A stretch of DNA of 64,000 nucleotides from the NCBI GenBank assembly GCA_003164035.1, contig PLRS01000065.1:8076-72075 (forward strand). Reading direction: 5' to 3'. Positions 8,022-16,417 of this stretch are shown here, piece after piece (position 1 is the stretch's first letter; the number at the start of each line of letters is the position of its first letter). Below the pieces are notes generated by a model. That model ran no database searches. It saw only the letters and a program-made list of their open reading frames with translations, and was not told the origin of the DNA. This stretch comes from Bryobacterales bacterium. Its GTDB lineage: Bacteria > Acidobacteriota > Terriglobia > Bryobacterales > Bryobacteraceae. Position numbers and translations under genes: made by a program.

Positions 8022-8957
8022 ATGCGAAGACTCATCATTGCTACCCTCGTCGTTGGCGCGTTGGCGGCCTGCGCCTTTTCCCAGCCGAAAGGCAGCCCGT
8101 TCGCGGGACGTTGGGATTTCAATCTCACCCAGGACGGCACTAACCGCGCGGCGTGGCTCGGCATTACCGATAAGGCCGGCGCGCTGGACGTTTGGTATCA
8201 GCCCACCGGCGGCAACGTGTTCGAGTTAAAAGATGTCAAAGTCGAAAGCTCCAAGCTGGTGCTGGCAATTTCCGCCGCCAACCCGGCCCGCAACCGCCCC
8301 GCCGTCACCTGGGAACTCCAGGCCTCCGGCAATCAGTTGCACGGCACCGAGATCGCCGGCGCCCGTTCCACCCCGATCACTGGCGTCCGCGCCCCCGAAC
8401 TGAAACGCGCCGCCCCCAAGAGTTGGACCGCTCCCGAGCCCCTGTTCAACGGCAAGAACCTGGATGGATGGGCGCCCATCGGCAGCGCCGCCAGCCACTG
8501 GACCGTCCAGGACGGCCTCCTCGTCAATCAGGAGCACGGCGCCAACCTCAAAACCAGCCGCAGGTTCGAAGACTTCAAGGCCCATTTTGAAGTCAACTGC
8601 CCGGATGGCGGCAACAGCGGCTTCTATCTGCGCGGCCGCTACGAAGTCCAGATCGAATACGAACCCCTCACCTCCAACCCGCCCGAGCGCCGCATCGGCT
8701 CCATCTATGGCCGCCTCACTCCCAAGGAAAGGCCGCGCACTCCCGGCGCCTGGGAAACCTTCGACGTCACCCTGGTGGGCCGCACCGTCACCATCGTCCG
8801 TAACGGCGTCACCACCATCGACCACCAGGAGATCGAAGGCATCACCGGCGGCGCTCTCGACGCCGATGAAGCCGAGCCCGGTCCCTTCTACCTCCAGGGC
8901 GATCACACCGGCGGCCTCAAGTTCCGCAACATCACCGTTTCAGTCCCGAAAAACTGA
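8022..8957 (+). CDS. Secreted DUF1080 (3-keto-disaccharide hydrolase-like) protein
   Basis: Start ATG 8022 gives a signal peptide (MRRLIIATLVVGALAACAFS) and a 311-residue protein. The C-terminal half is a concanavalin-like DUF1080 domain, recognised by LFNGKNLDGWAPIG (about 140-153), WTVQDGLLVNQ, NSGFYLRGRYEVQIEY (about 205) and a closing PGPFYLQGDHTGGLKFRNI. DUF1080 proteins act on, or bind, modified sugars and are abundant in Acidobacteria and Planctomycetes. The first 110 residues form a separate beta-rich region (FAGRWDFNLTQDG) that resembles lipocalin-like accessory modules. It is divergent from the kinase gene, with about 100 bp of shared promoter space. Confidence 0.75.
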   Translation: MRRLIIATLVVGALAACAFSQPKGSPFAGRWDFNLTQDGTNRAAWLGITDKAGALDVWYQPTGGNVFELKDVKVESSKLVLAISAANPARNRPAVTWELQASGNQLHGTEIAGARSTPITGVRAPELKRAAPKSWTAPEPLFNGKNLDGWAPIGSAASHWTVQDGLLVNQEHGANLKTSRRFEDFKAHFEVNCPDGGNSGFYLRGRYEVQIEYEPLTSNPPERRIGSIYGRLTPKERPRTPGAWETFDVTLVGRTVTIVRNGVTTIDHQEIEGITGGALDADEAEPGPFYLQGDHTGGLKFRNITVSVPKN

Positions 8958-9109
8958 TCCGCGTTGAAAGTGACCGTCGGGGTAAAAAGCACAAGCCGAC
9001 CGGTGGGTGCATCAAATTGCCGAAGACCCGCGGGCCGGCAAAGTGCAAGACGTGATTGCATTCCCCGGCAGTGGGAACGGCCCCCGCCCCCCTGCTAAAC
9101 TGAAGATCG

Positions 9110-9583
9110 GTGTCCCGGTTTTATTCCCGCGCCGAACTGATCGCCGAGCGCCGGCTCTGGAAGCGGCAAGGAAAGCTCGTCGTTCTCACCAACGGCTGCT
9201 ACGACCTGTTGCACCCCGGTCATATCCGGCTGCTCGAACAGGCCCGGTCCCTGGGCGACGTGCTCGTACTGGCTCTGAACTCGGATGCCGGCGTTCATCG
9301 CCTCAAAGGCCCTGCCCGTCCCATCACCGCCGAGCCGGACCGCGTGGCCATCGCTCTTGGCTTGGCCGCGGTGGATGCCGTGACCATGTTCGACGAAGAC
9401 ACTCCACGCCAACTGATCGCCGCCGTGCTCCCCGACGTCCTCGTTAAAGGCGCCGATTGGAACCATTTCGTGGCCGGACGCGAGGAAGTGGAAGCGGCTG
9501 GCGGCAAGGTTGCGCTCGTTCCCCTCGAGCCGGGTCACTCCACTACCAATATCCTCGACTCCATTCTCAGGTTTTCCTCTTGA
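9110..9583 (+). CDS. rfaE2: D-glycero-beta-D-manno-heptose 1-phosphate adenylyltransferase
   Basis: This 157-residue nucleotidyltransferase matches the C-terminal half of HldE/RfaE as a stand-alone protein. It has the sequence VVLTNGCYDLLHPGHIRLLE with the HxGH signature (about residues 31-38), NSDAGVHRLKGPARPI, and KGADW followed by the GHSTTNIL end segment. It transfers AMP to heptose 1-phosphate in ADP-heptose synthesis for lipopolysaccharide. The start is GTG 9110. Its stop overlaps the probable TTG start of mfd by four bases (TTGA). The kinase half (RfaE1) is not in the window. Confidence 0.85.
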   Translation: MSRFYSRAELIAERRLWKRQGKLVVLTNGCYDLLHPGHIRLLEQARSLGDVLVLALNSDAGVHRLKGPARPITAEPDRVAIALGLAAVDAVTMFDEDTPRQLIAAVLPDVLVKGADWNHFVAGREEVEAAGGKVALVPLEPGHSTTNILDSILRFSS

Positions 9584-12500
9584 TCCATCCGGCCGTTCGC
9601 GATCTCTTCCTGGAGTTGGGCCGCCACCCCGGTTTTGCCGAAGCCACGCACCGGTTGACTGCCGGCCAATCCGCCGGGCTTTCCGGCCTCACCACCACCG
9701 CCAAGGCGGCTTACATCGTGTTGCTCTGGCAATCCACCCAGCGTCCCCTGCTCGTCGTGGTCGATGGCAACAAAGAGGCCGAAACCCTTTCCGAAGCGGT
9801 CCAGACTTTCTATCACCTGTTGGCTGCCGGCGACCGCTCCGGTCCGCAATTGCTGCCTGCCCTCGACGTCCTCCCTTTGCAGAACCTGTCGCCTCACGCC
9901 GAGCTGTCTGAGCAGCGCGCGGTCGGCCTCTGGCGCCTGGCAACCCAGCGCGTCCCGATTACCATCCTCCCCCTGGCTTCCGCCCTCCTCCGTATCGAAA
10001 CCGCCGACTATTATCGCCAACTCGCTCTCAAGCTCCGCGTTGGCGAGGAAGTGCCCCTCGACGATCTGGTCGCCCACCTCGAAAGCATCGGCTACCAACG
10101 CCGCGAGCCCGTCGAGATGGTGGGCGAATATTCCGTCCGCGGCGGCATCCTCGACGTTTTCTCTCCCGAAGCCGCCAAGCCCGTCCGTATCGACCTGTTC
10201 GGAGATCAGGTCGAGTCCATTCGCCGTTTTGAAGTGGAATCGCAGCGCTCTGTCTTGAATCTCGAGGAGTGCTTCCTGCTGCCTCTCACCGAGTTTCAAA
10301 AGTCCAATTCTATACTTGTCGAACTTGGCCAACGCATGCGCGAAGCCGACCTGCCCGGCCGGGACCTGCCCCCGCTGGGCGAAGCTTTCCCAGGCTGGGA
10401 ACTCCTCACCGGCATGGTTCGCGAACGCAAGACCTCGGTCTTTGCCCTCACCCTTCATCCCTTGCTGATTTGGGATGAGCCCGACCAGGTTCGCGGAGCT
10501 GCGCAACGTCTTTGGACCCGCCTGGAACAGACCCCTACCTCCACCATTTACGACCCGGATCGTATTTTCCTCCGTTGGGAGGAACTGCAGGCTCAGGTTT
10601 CCACCCTGCCTCAGTTCTCCCTCCAACAACTTGATCTTGAAGGCGATAGCCTGCATCTACCCACCCGGCCCTCCATGTCGTTCCACGGCAACATGCAAAT
10701 CGCCATCGCCGAAACCCGCACCCTGGTCGATGCCGGCAACCGCGTGGCCCTATTTGCAAGTTCTACAGGAGAAGTGGAGCGCCTCGCCGATATCCTCAAC
10801 GAGTACGGCATCGCCTACCAGCTTGGTTTGGAGCAATTCGAATCCACCCCCGCCTATCTGGCCGAACGCGCCTATATGGCGGGGTCAGTCGCTAATATTT
10901 ACCTGGTGAAAGGCCAGCTCCGCCGGGGCACCGCATTTCCTGATTCAAAACTTGTAGTATTTGGATCCGAAGACCTTTTCGAGACCCCCGAGTTGATCTC
11001 CCGCGGCCCCGCTTCGAAGTCCACCCTCGCCACCTTCTCGGCTGACCTGATCGATCTCAAATCCGGCGACTACGTAGTCCACGCCGAGCACGGTGTCGCC
11101 CAGTACCTCGGTCTGCGCGAGATTTCGCAGGGCGAAGCCAAGGGCGACTACATGCTGCTCGAGTATGCCGGCGGCGCCAAGCTCTATGTCCCCCTTACGC
11201 GCATGGACTTGGTGCAGCGCTTCCGTGGCGCTGGTGAGGCCAAGCCAGCACTGGACCGCATGGGCGGCGCTACCTGGACCCGCACCAAGACTCGCATCAA
11301 GGCCAAGATGCGGGACATGGCCGACGAGCTCCTCAAGCTCTACGCCTCCCGCCGGTTGGCCGAAGGTTTCCAGTTCTCAATGGACAGCAACTGGCAGCGC
11401 GAGTTCGAAGACGCCTTCGAGTTCTCGCCCACCACCGACCAGGTCACCGCCATCCGTGAAATCAAGCGCGACATGGAGAGCCCTCATCCCATGGACCGGC
11501 TGCTGTGTGGCGACGTCGGCTTCGGCAAAACCGAAGTCGTGATGCGGGCTGCCTTCAAGGCGCTCGGCGATGGCCGCCAGGTCGCCATCCTAGCACCAAC
11601 TACAGTATTAGTATTTCAACACTTCGAGACCTTCAAACGGCGCTTCCAGCCATTTCCGGTGCGGATTGAGATGTTCAGCCGTTTCCGTAGCCCGAAAGAA
11701 CTGAAGACCGCTTTGGAAGGCTTGGCGGAAGGCCAGGTCGATATCGCCGTGGGCACTCATCGTCTGTTCTCGAAAGATGTTCAGTTTAAGGATCTTGGCC
11801 TAGTAATCGTAGACGAGGAGCAGCGCTTTGGAGTCAAGCACAAGGAGCGTCTCAAGCAGCTCAAAAAGGCCGTTGACGTTATCACCATGAGCGCCACCCC
11901 GATTCCCCGCACACTACATATGTCGCTTTTGGGGCTCCGGGACATGTCCGTGATCGAAACCCCGCCCAAGGACAGGCTCTCGATCAACACCATCGTGGCC
12001 GCATTTAAGCCGGAACTGATTCGCTCCGCCATCGAGCTCGAACTGGGCCGTGGCGGCCAGGTGTACTTCCTGCACAATCGCGTGGATTCGATCTGGGCGC
12101 GTGCCGCCTCCATCCAGGAATTGGTGCCAAACGCCCGGATCGGTGTCGGCCACGGCCAGATGGGCGAATCCGAACTGGAGAAAACCATGCTTCAGTTCAT
12201 GCGTCACGAGTTCGATATCCTGGTATGTACTACTATTATAGAAAACGGCTTGGACATTCCCCTTGCCAACACCATGATTGTGGAAAACGCCGAGAAGTAC
12301 GGTCTAAGCGAGCTCTACCAGTTGCGTGGCCGGGTGGGCCGGTCGAACCGGCGAGCCTACGCTTACCTGCTGGTACCGGTGGATACGGAACTCACCGAAA
12401 TTGCCCGTAAGCGGCTGGCGGCGCTGAAGGAATTCAGCGACCTGGGCGCCGGTTTCAAGATTGCCGCGCTAGACCTGGAATTGCGCGGCGCCGGCAACTT

Positions 12501-13077
12501 GCTGGGCGGCGAGCAGCACGGCCACATCAATTCCGTGGGCTTCGACACGTACGTCCGTCTGCTGGATGAAACCGTGCGCGAGCTGAAGGGTGAGGAAGTC
12601 GCGCCTGAAGTCCATTCCAGCATCAACCTTGCCCTGGAAATTCGCATTCCGCCCGACTATATCGCCGACGAAAATCAACGTCTGCGCGCCTACCGGCAGA
12701 TCGCCAACGCCGCCGACGCCGCCGCCCGCGACCGTGCCGAAAAGGAACTGGAGGATCGTTACGGCACAGTCCCCGAGGCTGTCCGCAACCTTTTGCTCTA
12801 TTCGGCGCTCAAAACCACCGCCGAGCAAGTCGGTATCGAAGCCGTCGATCGTCGCCATAACCTGCTCAGTATCAAGTTCCACAGGGAAACTCGCGTGGAT
12901 CCGGCGCGGTTGATGCAGATGGTGAGTAAAACGCGTGGTGCGCAGTTCAGTCCGGCAGGCGTCTTGCTGCTACCCCTGGAGGGATGTAGCGGCGCAGCCG
13001 ATATCTTGCGCTTTCTGGCCGGCCGCCTGGACCTGTTGAAACCGGCCAACGCCAATCCCCCAGTGCTGGTAAAATGA
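9580..13077 (+). CDS. mfd: Transcription-repair coupling factor Mfd
   Basis: A 1165-residue Mfd of usual length couples stalled RNA polymerase to nucleotide excision repair. The N-terminal UvrB-like region (about 1-330) is followed by the polymerase-interaction domain starting SGDYVVHAEHGVAQYLG (about 494). The RecG-like translocase has Walker A GDVGFGKTE (about 644), DEEQRFG box II (about 744) and the helicase end ENGLDIPLANT / YQLRGRVGRS. The C-terminal TRCF domain follows. I infer TTG 9580 as the start: it begins right where homology starts (LIHPAVRDLF) and overlaps the preceding stop. The open frame upstream to 9457 is a shadow of rfaE2. Confidence 0.95.
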   Translation: MIHPAVRDLFLELGRHPGFAEATHRLTAGQSAGLSGLTTTAKAAYIVLLWQSTQRPLLVVVDGNKEAETLSEAVQTFYHLLAAGDRSGPQLLPALDVLPLQNLSPHAELSEQRAVGLWRLATQRVPITILPLASALLRIETADYYRQLALKLRVGEEVPLDDLVAHLESIGYQRREPVEMVGEYSVRGGILDVFSPEAAKPVRIDLFGDQVESIRRFEVESQRSVLNLEECFLLPLTEFQKSNSILVELGQRMREADLPGRDLPPLGEAFPGWELLTGMVRERKTSVFALTLHPLLIWDEPDQVRGAAQRLWTRLEQTPTSTIYDPDRIFLRWEELQAQVSTLPQFSLQQLDLEGDSLHLPTRPSMSFHGNMQIAIAETRTLVDAGNRVALFASSTGEVERLADILNEYGIAYQLGLEQFESTPAYLAERAYMAGSVANIYLVKGQLRRGTAFPDSKLVVFGSEDLFETPELISRGPASKSTLATFSADLIDLKSGDYVVHAEHGVAQYLGLREISQGEAKGDYMLLEYAGGAKLYVPLTRMDLVQRFRGAGEAKPALDRMGGATWTRTKTRIKAKMRDMADELLKLYASRRLAEGFQFSMDSNWQREFEDAFEFSPTTDQVTAIREIKRDMESPHPMDRLLCGDVGFGKTEVVMRAAFKALGDGRQVAILAPTTVLVFQHFETFKRRFQPFPVRIEMFSRFRSPKELKTALEGLAEGQVDIAVGTHRLFSKDVQFKDLGLVIVDEEQRFGVKHKERLKQLKKAVDVITMSATPIPRTLHMSLLGLRDMSVIETPPKDRLSINTIVAAFKPELIRSAIELELGRGGQVYFLHNRVDSIWARAASIQELVPNARIGVGHGQMGESELEKTMLQFMRHEFDILVCTTIIENGLDIPLANTMIVENAEKYGLSELYQLRGRVGRSNRRAYAYLLVPVDTELTEIARKRLAALKEFSDLGAGFKIAALDLELRGAGNLLGGEQHGHINSVGFDTYVRLLDETVRELKGEEVAPEVHSSINLALEIRIPPDYIADENQRLRAYRQIANAADAAARDRAEKELEDRYGTVPEAVRNLLLYSALKTTAEQVGIEAVDRRHNLLSIKFHRETRVDPARLMQMVSKTRGAQFSPAGVLLLPLEGCSGAADILRFLAGRLDLLKPANANPPVLVK

Positions 13078-13087
13078 GGAGTCAGTT

Positions 13088-14326
13088 ATGATTTGCCGTT
13101 ATGTAGTACTCACCGCGTTTGCTCTTCGTCTGGCGCCCGCCGCGGATGTTCGCGTGGTGGAGGAAATCGCCGCCAAAGTCAATGGCGAAATCGTCACCAG
13201 GGGCGAAATCACCGAACAGCGGCGCCTCGTCGAAACCTACTTCCGCCAGGAACAGCACCTGAGCGGCACTCAATTGCAGGCGGCCATAGACGAGCAGACC
13301 AAAGATATTCTGCGCGAGAAGATCGATCAGATCCTGCTGGTGCAAAAGGCCAAGGAACTGGACTTGAACGTCGACAGCGAAGTGACGCGGCGCCTGCTCG
13401 AATTGCAGGTCCTCAGCAAAGTCGCCGACGCCGAAAAGTTCCACGACTACATCCGCGAACAGACCGGCATGCCGTTCGAGGAATACAAGCAGAAGATGAC
13501 CAATGAGTTCCTGGTACACCGCGTGGTGGGCCAGGAAATCGGCATGCACGTCACCATCCCGGAAGCCGACTTGCGCAAATACTACGAGGAGCACAAATCC
13601 GAGTACGTCCGCAAGGAACAGATCTATTTGAGCCAGATTCTGATCTCCACCGAGGGCAAGACTCCCGAACAGATCGCGACGGCCGAAAAGAAAGCCAAGG
13701 AGTTGGTGGGGCGCGCCCGCAAAGGCGAAAAGTTCACCGAGCTGGTGCAGGCCAATTCCGACGATCAGGAAACCGCCCGCAACGGCGGCCAACTCCCTCC
13801 TTACAGCCGAGGCATGATGGCCAAGGATATCGAGGACGTGGTGTTCAAGGAGAAAAAAGGCTACGTCACCGATGCCTTTCGGCGCCCTCAGGGGTTCGTC
13901 ATTTTGAAAGTCGACGAGCGCTACGAAGCCGGCCAGGCAACCTTCGACGAAGTGAAGGAAGCCATCCAGGACAAAATATCCGAGCCGCAGATCGCCGCCC
14001 GCATGCGGCCCTATCTCACCAAGCTTCGCCAGGCGTCTTTTCTCGAAGTCAAAGACGGCTACATCGATTCCGGGGCCGCTCCGGGCCAGGATACCCGCTG
14101 GCATGAAATTGCTCAGCTCAAGCCGCAAACTACTACCAAGGAAGAAGTGGCGGCGCAGCACAAGAAGCGCAAACACCTGTTGTTCATTCCCATCCCCGGC
14201 ACCGTCGACACCAATGCCAAGCGGCCCGACGTCGATACCTCGCAACTGGGAGACCGGAAGGACCAGCCGCAGTCCGATGCGTCGTCCCCGGCGCCCGCGC
14301 CGGCCGCCACGCCCATCAAGCAATGA
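13088..14326 (+). CDS. SurA/PpiC-like periplasmic peptidyl-prolyl isomerase
   Basis: This 412-residue exported chaperone starts with a short signal peptide (MICRYVVLTAFALRLAPAA). An N-terminal SurA-like helical domain contains VNGEIVTRGEITEQ (about 31) and REKIDQILLVQKAKEL (about 78). A parvulin rotamase domain (about 178-285) is marked by QIYLSQILIST, SDDQETARNGGQLPP and the RRPQGFVILKVDE end strand. It would help fold outer-membrane proteins. The last 60 residues are low-complexity, rich in K, P, A and D. The gene starts 10 bp after mfd and its stop overlaps the next start by four bases (ATGA), so mfd, this gene and the HD nuclease are probably co-transcribed. Confidence 0.8.
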   Translation: MICRYVVLTAFALRLAPAADVRVVEEIAAKVNGEIVTRGEITEQRRLVETYFRQEQHLSGTQLQAAIDEQTKDILREKIDQILLVQKAKELDLNVDSEVTRRLLELQVLSKVADAEKFHDYIREQTGMPFEEYKQKMTNEFLVHRVVGQEIGMHVTIPEADLRKYYEEHKSEYVRKEQIYLSQILISTEGKTPEQIATAEKKAKELVGRARKGEKFTELVQANSDDQETARNGGQLPPYSRGMMAKDIEDVVFKEKKGYVTDAFRRPQGFVILKVDERYEAGQATFDEVKEAIQDKISEPQIAARMRPYLTKLRQASFLEVKDGYIDSGAAPGQDTRWHEIAQLKPQTTTKEEVAAQHKKRKHLLFIPIPGTVDTNAKRPDVDTSQLGDRKDQPQSDASSPAPAPAATPIKQ

Positions 14327-15423
14327 AATCCCCCTATGTAAACGAGTTGGAACCCAACAAGGTAGTCACCGCTAATTTTCTGGTGCATTCCAAAGAGGTC
14401 CGCACCAAGCGAACCGGCGAAATCTATCTCTCTCTGCTTCTGGCGGACCGCACTGGCGAGCTCGACGCCAAGATGTGGGATAACGTCGCCGAAGTGGTCG
14501 ACGCCTTCGATCGCGACGACTTCGTCAAGGTCAAGGGACTCATCCAGATTTTTCACAACCGCCCGCAGTTGACCGTGCACAAGATGCGCCGCATGGACGA
14601 CAGCGAAGTCGACTACAGCGATTATTTCCCTTCCTCCCGGCGCGATTCCGAGGAAATGTGGGCCGAATTGCGCGCCCGCGTGGCGGCCCTCGCCAATCCC
14701 CACCTGAAAGCGCTGCTCGACGCCCTGCTGGACGACCCGGATATCGCCCAGCGCTATCGCCGCGCCCCGGCCGCCAAGCAAATCCATCACGCCTTCCTGG
14801 GAGGGCTCCTGGAACACGTGCTCTCGCTTTGCGCCCTGGCTTCCCTCGTCGCGCCCCACTATCCCGTGATCGACGGCGATCTTTTGCTTGCCGGCGTGGT
14901 GCTGCACGATATCGGCAAAATTTACGAGCTCAACTACGAACGCGGGTTCTCTTATTCCACCGAAGGGCAATTGATCGGGCACATCCAGATTGCCCTGCGC
15001 ATGGTAGCCGACAAATTGCGCGGCCTGCCCGATTTTCCGCCCCAGCTTCGCTCCCTGGTGGAACACATGATTCTGAGCCACCACGGCCGCCTCGAGTTCG
15101 GTTCCCCCAAGCTGCCCATGTTCCCCGAAGCCCTGCTGCTGCATTACCTCGACGACATGGACTCGAAAATGGAATCGATGCGGGCGCTGATCGAGAACGA
15201 CCGCCAGGTAGACGGCTGCTTCACGGCCTACAACGGCGCCCTGGAGCGGCCGGTATTGAAAATGGACCGCTACCTGCTTGCCCAGCCGGCAGGCGCCCCC
15301 GTTCCGGTGCCGCCACCCGCCGCCAACCCAGCTCCCGCGGCGCGTCCTGCCCCGACAGATTCTCCCTTCGGCAGCAAACTGTTCGCGGCCCTGCAGCCGG
15401 CTCTGCCGCTGGAGGAAAAGTAA
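14323..15423 (+). CDS. YhaM-like OB-fold/HD-domain 3'-5' exoribonuclease
   Basis: The order of domains matches YhaM. An N-terminal OB fold (about residues 12-90; TGEIYLSLLLADRTGELDAK, then KVKGLIQIFHNRPQLTV) is followed by an HD phosphohydrolase domain (about 140-290). Metal ligands are visible in LEHVLSL, VVLHDIGKIYEL, GHIQIALRM and HMILSHHG. The family degrades RNA and DNA from the 3' end. The final 50 residues are proline/alanine-rich and ends LFAALQPALPLEEK. The start ATG overlaps the previous stop, and the stop TAA overlaps the next ATG (TAATG). Confidence 0.8.
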   Translation: MKSPYVNELEPNKVVTANFLVHSKEVRTKRTGEIYLSLLLADRTGELDAKMWDNVAEVVDAFDRDDFVKVKGLIQIFHNRPQLTVHKMRRMDDSEVDYSDYFPSSRRDSEEMWAELRARVAALANPHLKALLDALLDDPDIAQRYRRAPAAKQIHHAFLGGLLEHVLSLCALASLVAPHYPVIDGDLLLAGVVLHDIGKIYELNYERGFSYSTEGQLIGHIQIALRMVADKLRGLPDFPPQLRSLVEHMILSHHGRLEFGSPKLPMFPEALLLHYLDDMDSKMESMRALIENDRQVDGCFTAYNGALERPVLKMDRYLLAQPAGAPVPVPPPAANPAPAARPAPTDSPFGSKLFAALQPALPLEEK

Positions 15424-15815
15424 TGCCGAGAACCGCTCGCGACGTTCCCCCGCCGCTCGAATTGATGTGCCTGAACGCGCTCTGGTCCGCCGGCGAAGGC
15501 TCGGTGAAAGACGTTCGCGCCGTGGTGGCGGCTACCCGCCCGCTTGCCTACACGACCATCATGACCGTGCTCGAAAGGCTGGTGCGCAAAGGCAAACTAT
15601 CGCGCCGCAAGTCCGGACGCGCCTTCCTGTACGCCCCGCAAGCATCCCGTGACGCCACCCGGCGCGCCGCCGTCCGGGAGCTGGTGGACGGCTTCTTCGA
15701 CGGATCCGAAGACGAGCTGCGGCATTTCCTGAGCGAGGCCCAGCCCGGCGATGTACCTGCTGCCGCTCCGCCCCGTATGGAGATTTCGTCCGGTATCGAC
15801 ACGACGCTGCTCTAA
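15423..15815 (+). CDS. BlaI/MecI/CopY-family transcriptional repressor
   Basis: The 130-residue protein has the compact winged-helix arrangement of BlaI-type repressors. ELMCLNALWSAGEGSVKDVR forms the first helices and LAYTTIMTVLERLVRKGKL is the recognition helix region (about 40-60). A basic wing SRRKSGRAFLYAP is followed by a helical dimerisation tail (REL-VDGFFDGSEDELRHFL). Such repressors are usually inactivated by proteolysis by a neighbouring BlaR1-type membrane peptidase, but none is encoded next to it. It overlaps the preceding nuclease gene by one base and may be read as the last gene of that operon. The closing 20 residues are not conserved-looking. Confidence 0.8.
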   Translation: MPRTARDVPPPLELMCLNALWSAGEGSVKDVRAVVAATRPLAYTTIMTVLERLVRKGKLSRRKSGRAFLYAPQASRDATRRAAVRELVDGFFDGSEDELRHFLSEAQPGDVPAAAPPRMEISSGIDTTLL

Positions 15816-15822
15816 GACAAAC

Positions 15823-15909
15823 GTGAACCCGGATTCTCCCAAGCACGCCAAGAAGGAATTGAAAACCGGCACCGTTGCGGGAATCAAAAAGCGGCTCGGT
15901 CTGAAGTGA
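15823..15909 (+). pseudogene. C-terminal remnant of a HicA-type mRNA interferase
   Basis: A 28-codon open stretch (NPDSPKHAKKELKTGTVAGI followed by KKRLGLK) resembles the closing segment of HicA toxins, where a KELKTGTLRSILKQAGL-like end is standard. The first half of the toxin, including the G-S-H catalytic histidine region, is absent; BlaI coding sequence stands immediately upstream. It directly precedes a HicB-like gene, the normal toxin-antitoxin order. I infer a deletion that removed the toxin's N-terminus. The resemblance is from memory of the family and is moderate. Confidence 0.4.
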
Positions 15910-15917
15910 GGCGGTCT

Positions 15918-16372
15918 GTGGAATACCCGGCTAGATTCGTTAGGGACAAGGCATCGGGCGCTTCGTGGTCACCTTTCCGGACGTTCCGGAGGCGATCACC
16001 GAGGGCGAAACCCTCAGCGAGGCGATGGCGATGGCACAGGAGGCCCTGGAACTCGCGCTGACGTTTTACGTCGAGGCCTCACGGGACTTTCCGAAACCCG
16101 GAGCTTTGAAAAAAGGAATGCGGCTCGTGCCCGTTCCGGCGCTGAGCGAGGCGAAGTTCATGCTCTACGAGGCCTTGCGCTCGGCGGGCATCAGGAAAGT
16201 CGAGTTGGCGCGGAGGCTCCGATGCTCGCCGAGCCAGATTGACCGGCTGCTCGACGTCAACCATAAATCGAAGTTGGATCGTTTGCAGGCGGCGTTTGCC
16301 GTCCTCGGCAAGCGATTGTCCGTTCAGGTACACGACCAGGCCGCGCGATCGGTCCACTCGGCATACCGGTGA
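15918..16372 (+). pseudogene. hicB: HicB-like antitoxin with N-terminal frameshift
   Basis: From GTG 15918 the frame reads VEYPARFVRDKASG, the usual HicB N-terminal strand. It must then shift to continue as GRFVVTFPDVPEAITEGETL, the hallmark of the HicB RNase-H-like fold. Adding one G to the GGG at 15956-15958 restores a single 151-residue frame. The uninterrupted part, with a possible GTG start at 15965, runs 135 residues and ends with a helix-turn-helix (VELARRLRCSPSQIDRLLD, about 80-98). HicB neutralises HicA and represses its own operon. Here the partner is truncated, so the locus is probably decaying, unless the indel is a sequencing error. Confidence 0.65.
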
Positions 16373-16417
16373 CTCCGCTCGCTCGCCTCGGCTCGACTGT
16401 GTGAGAATTGCGGTCGA

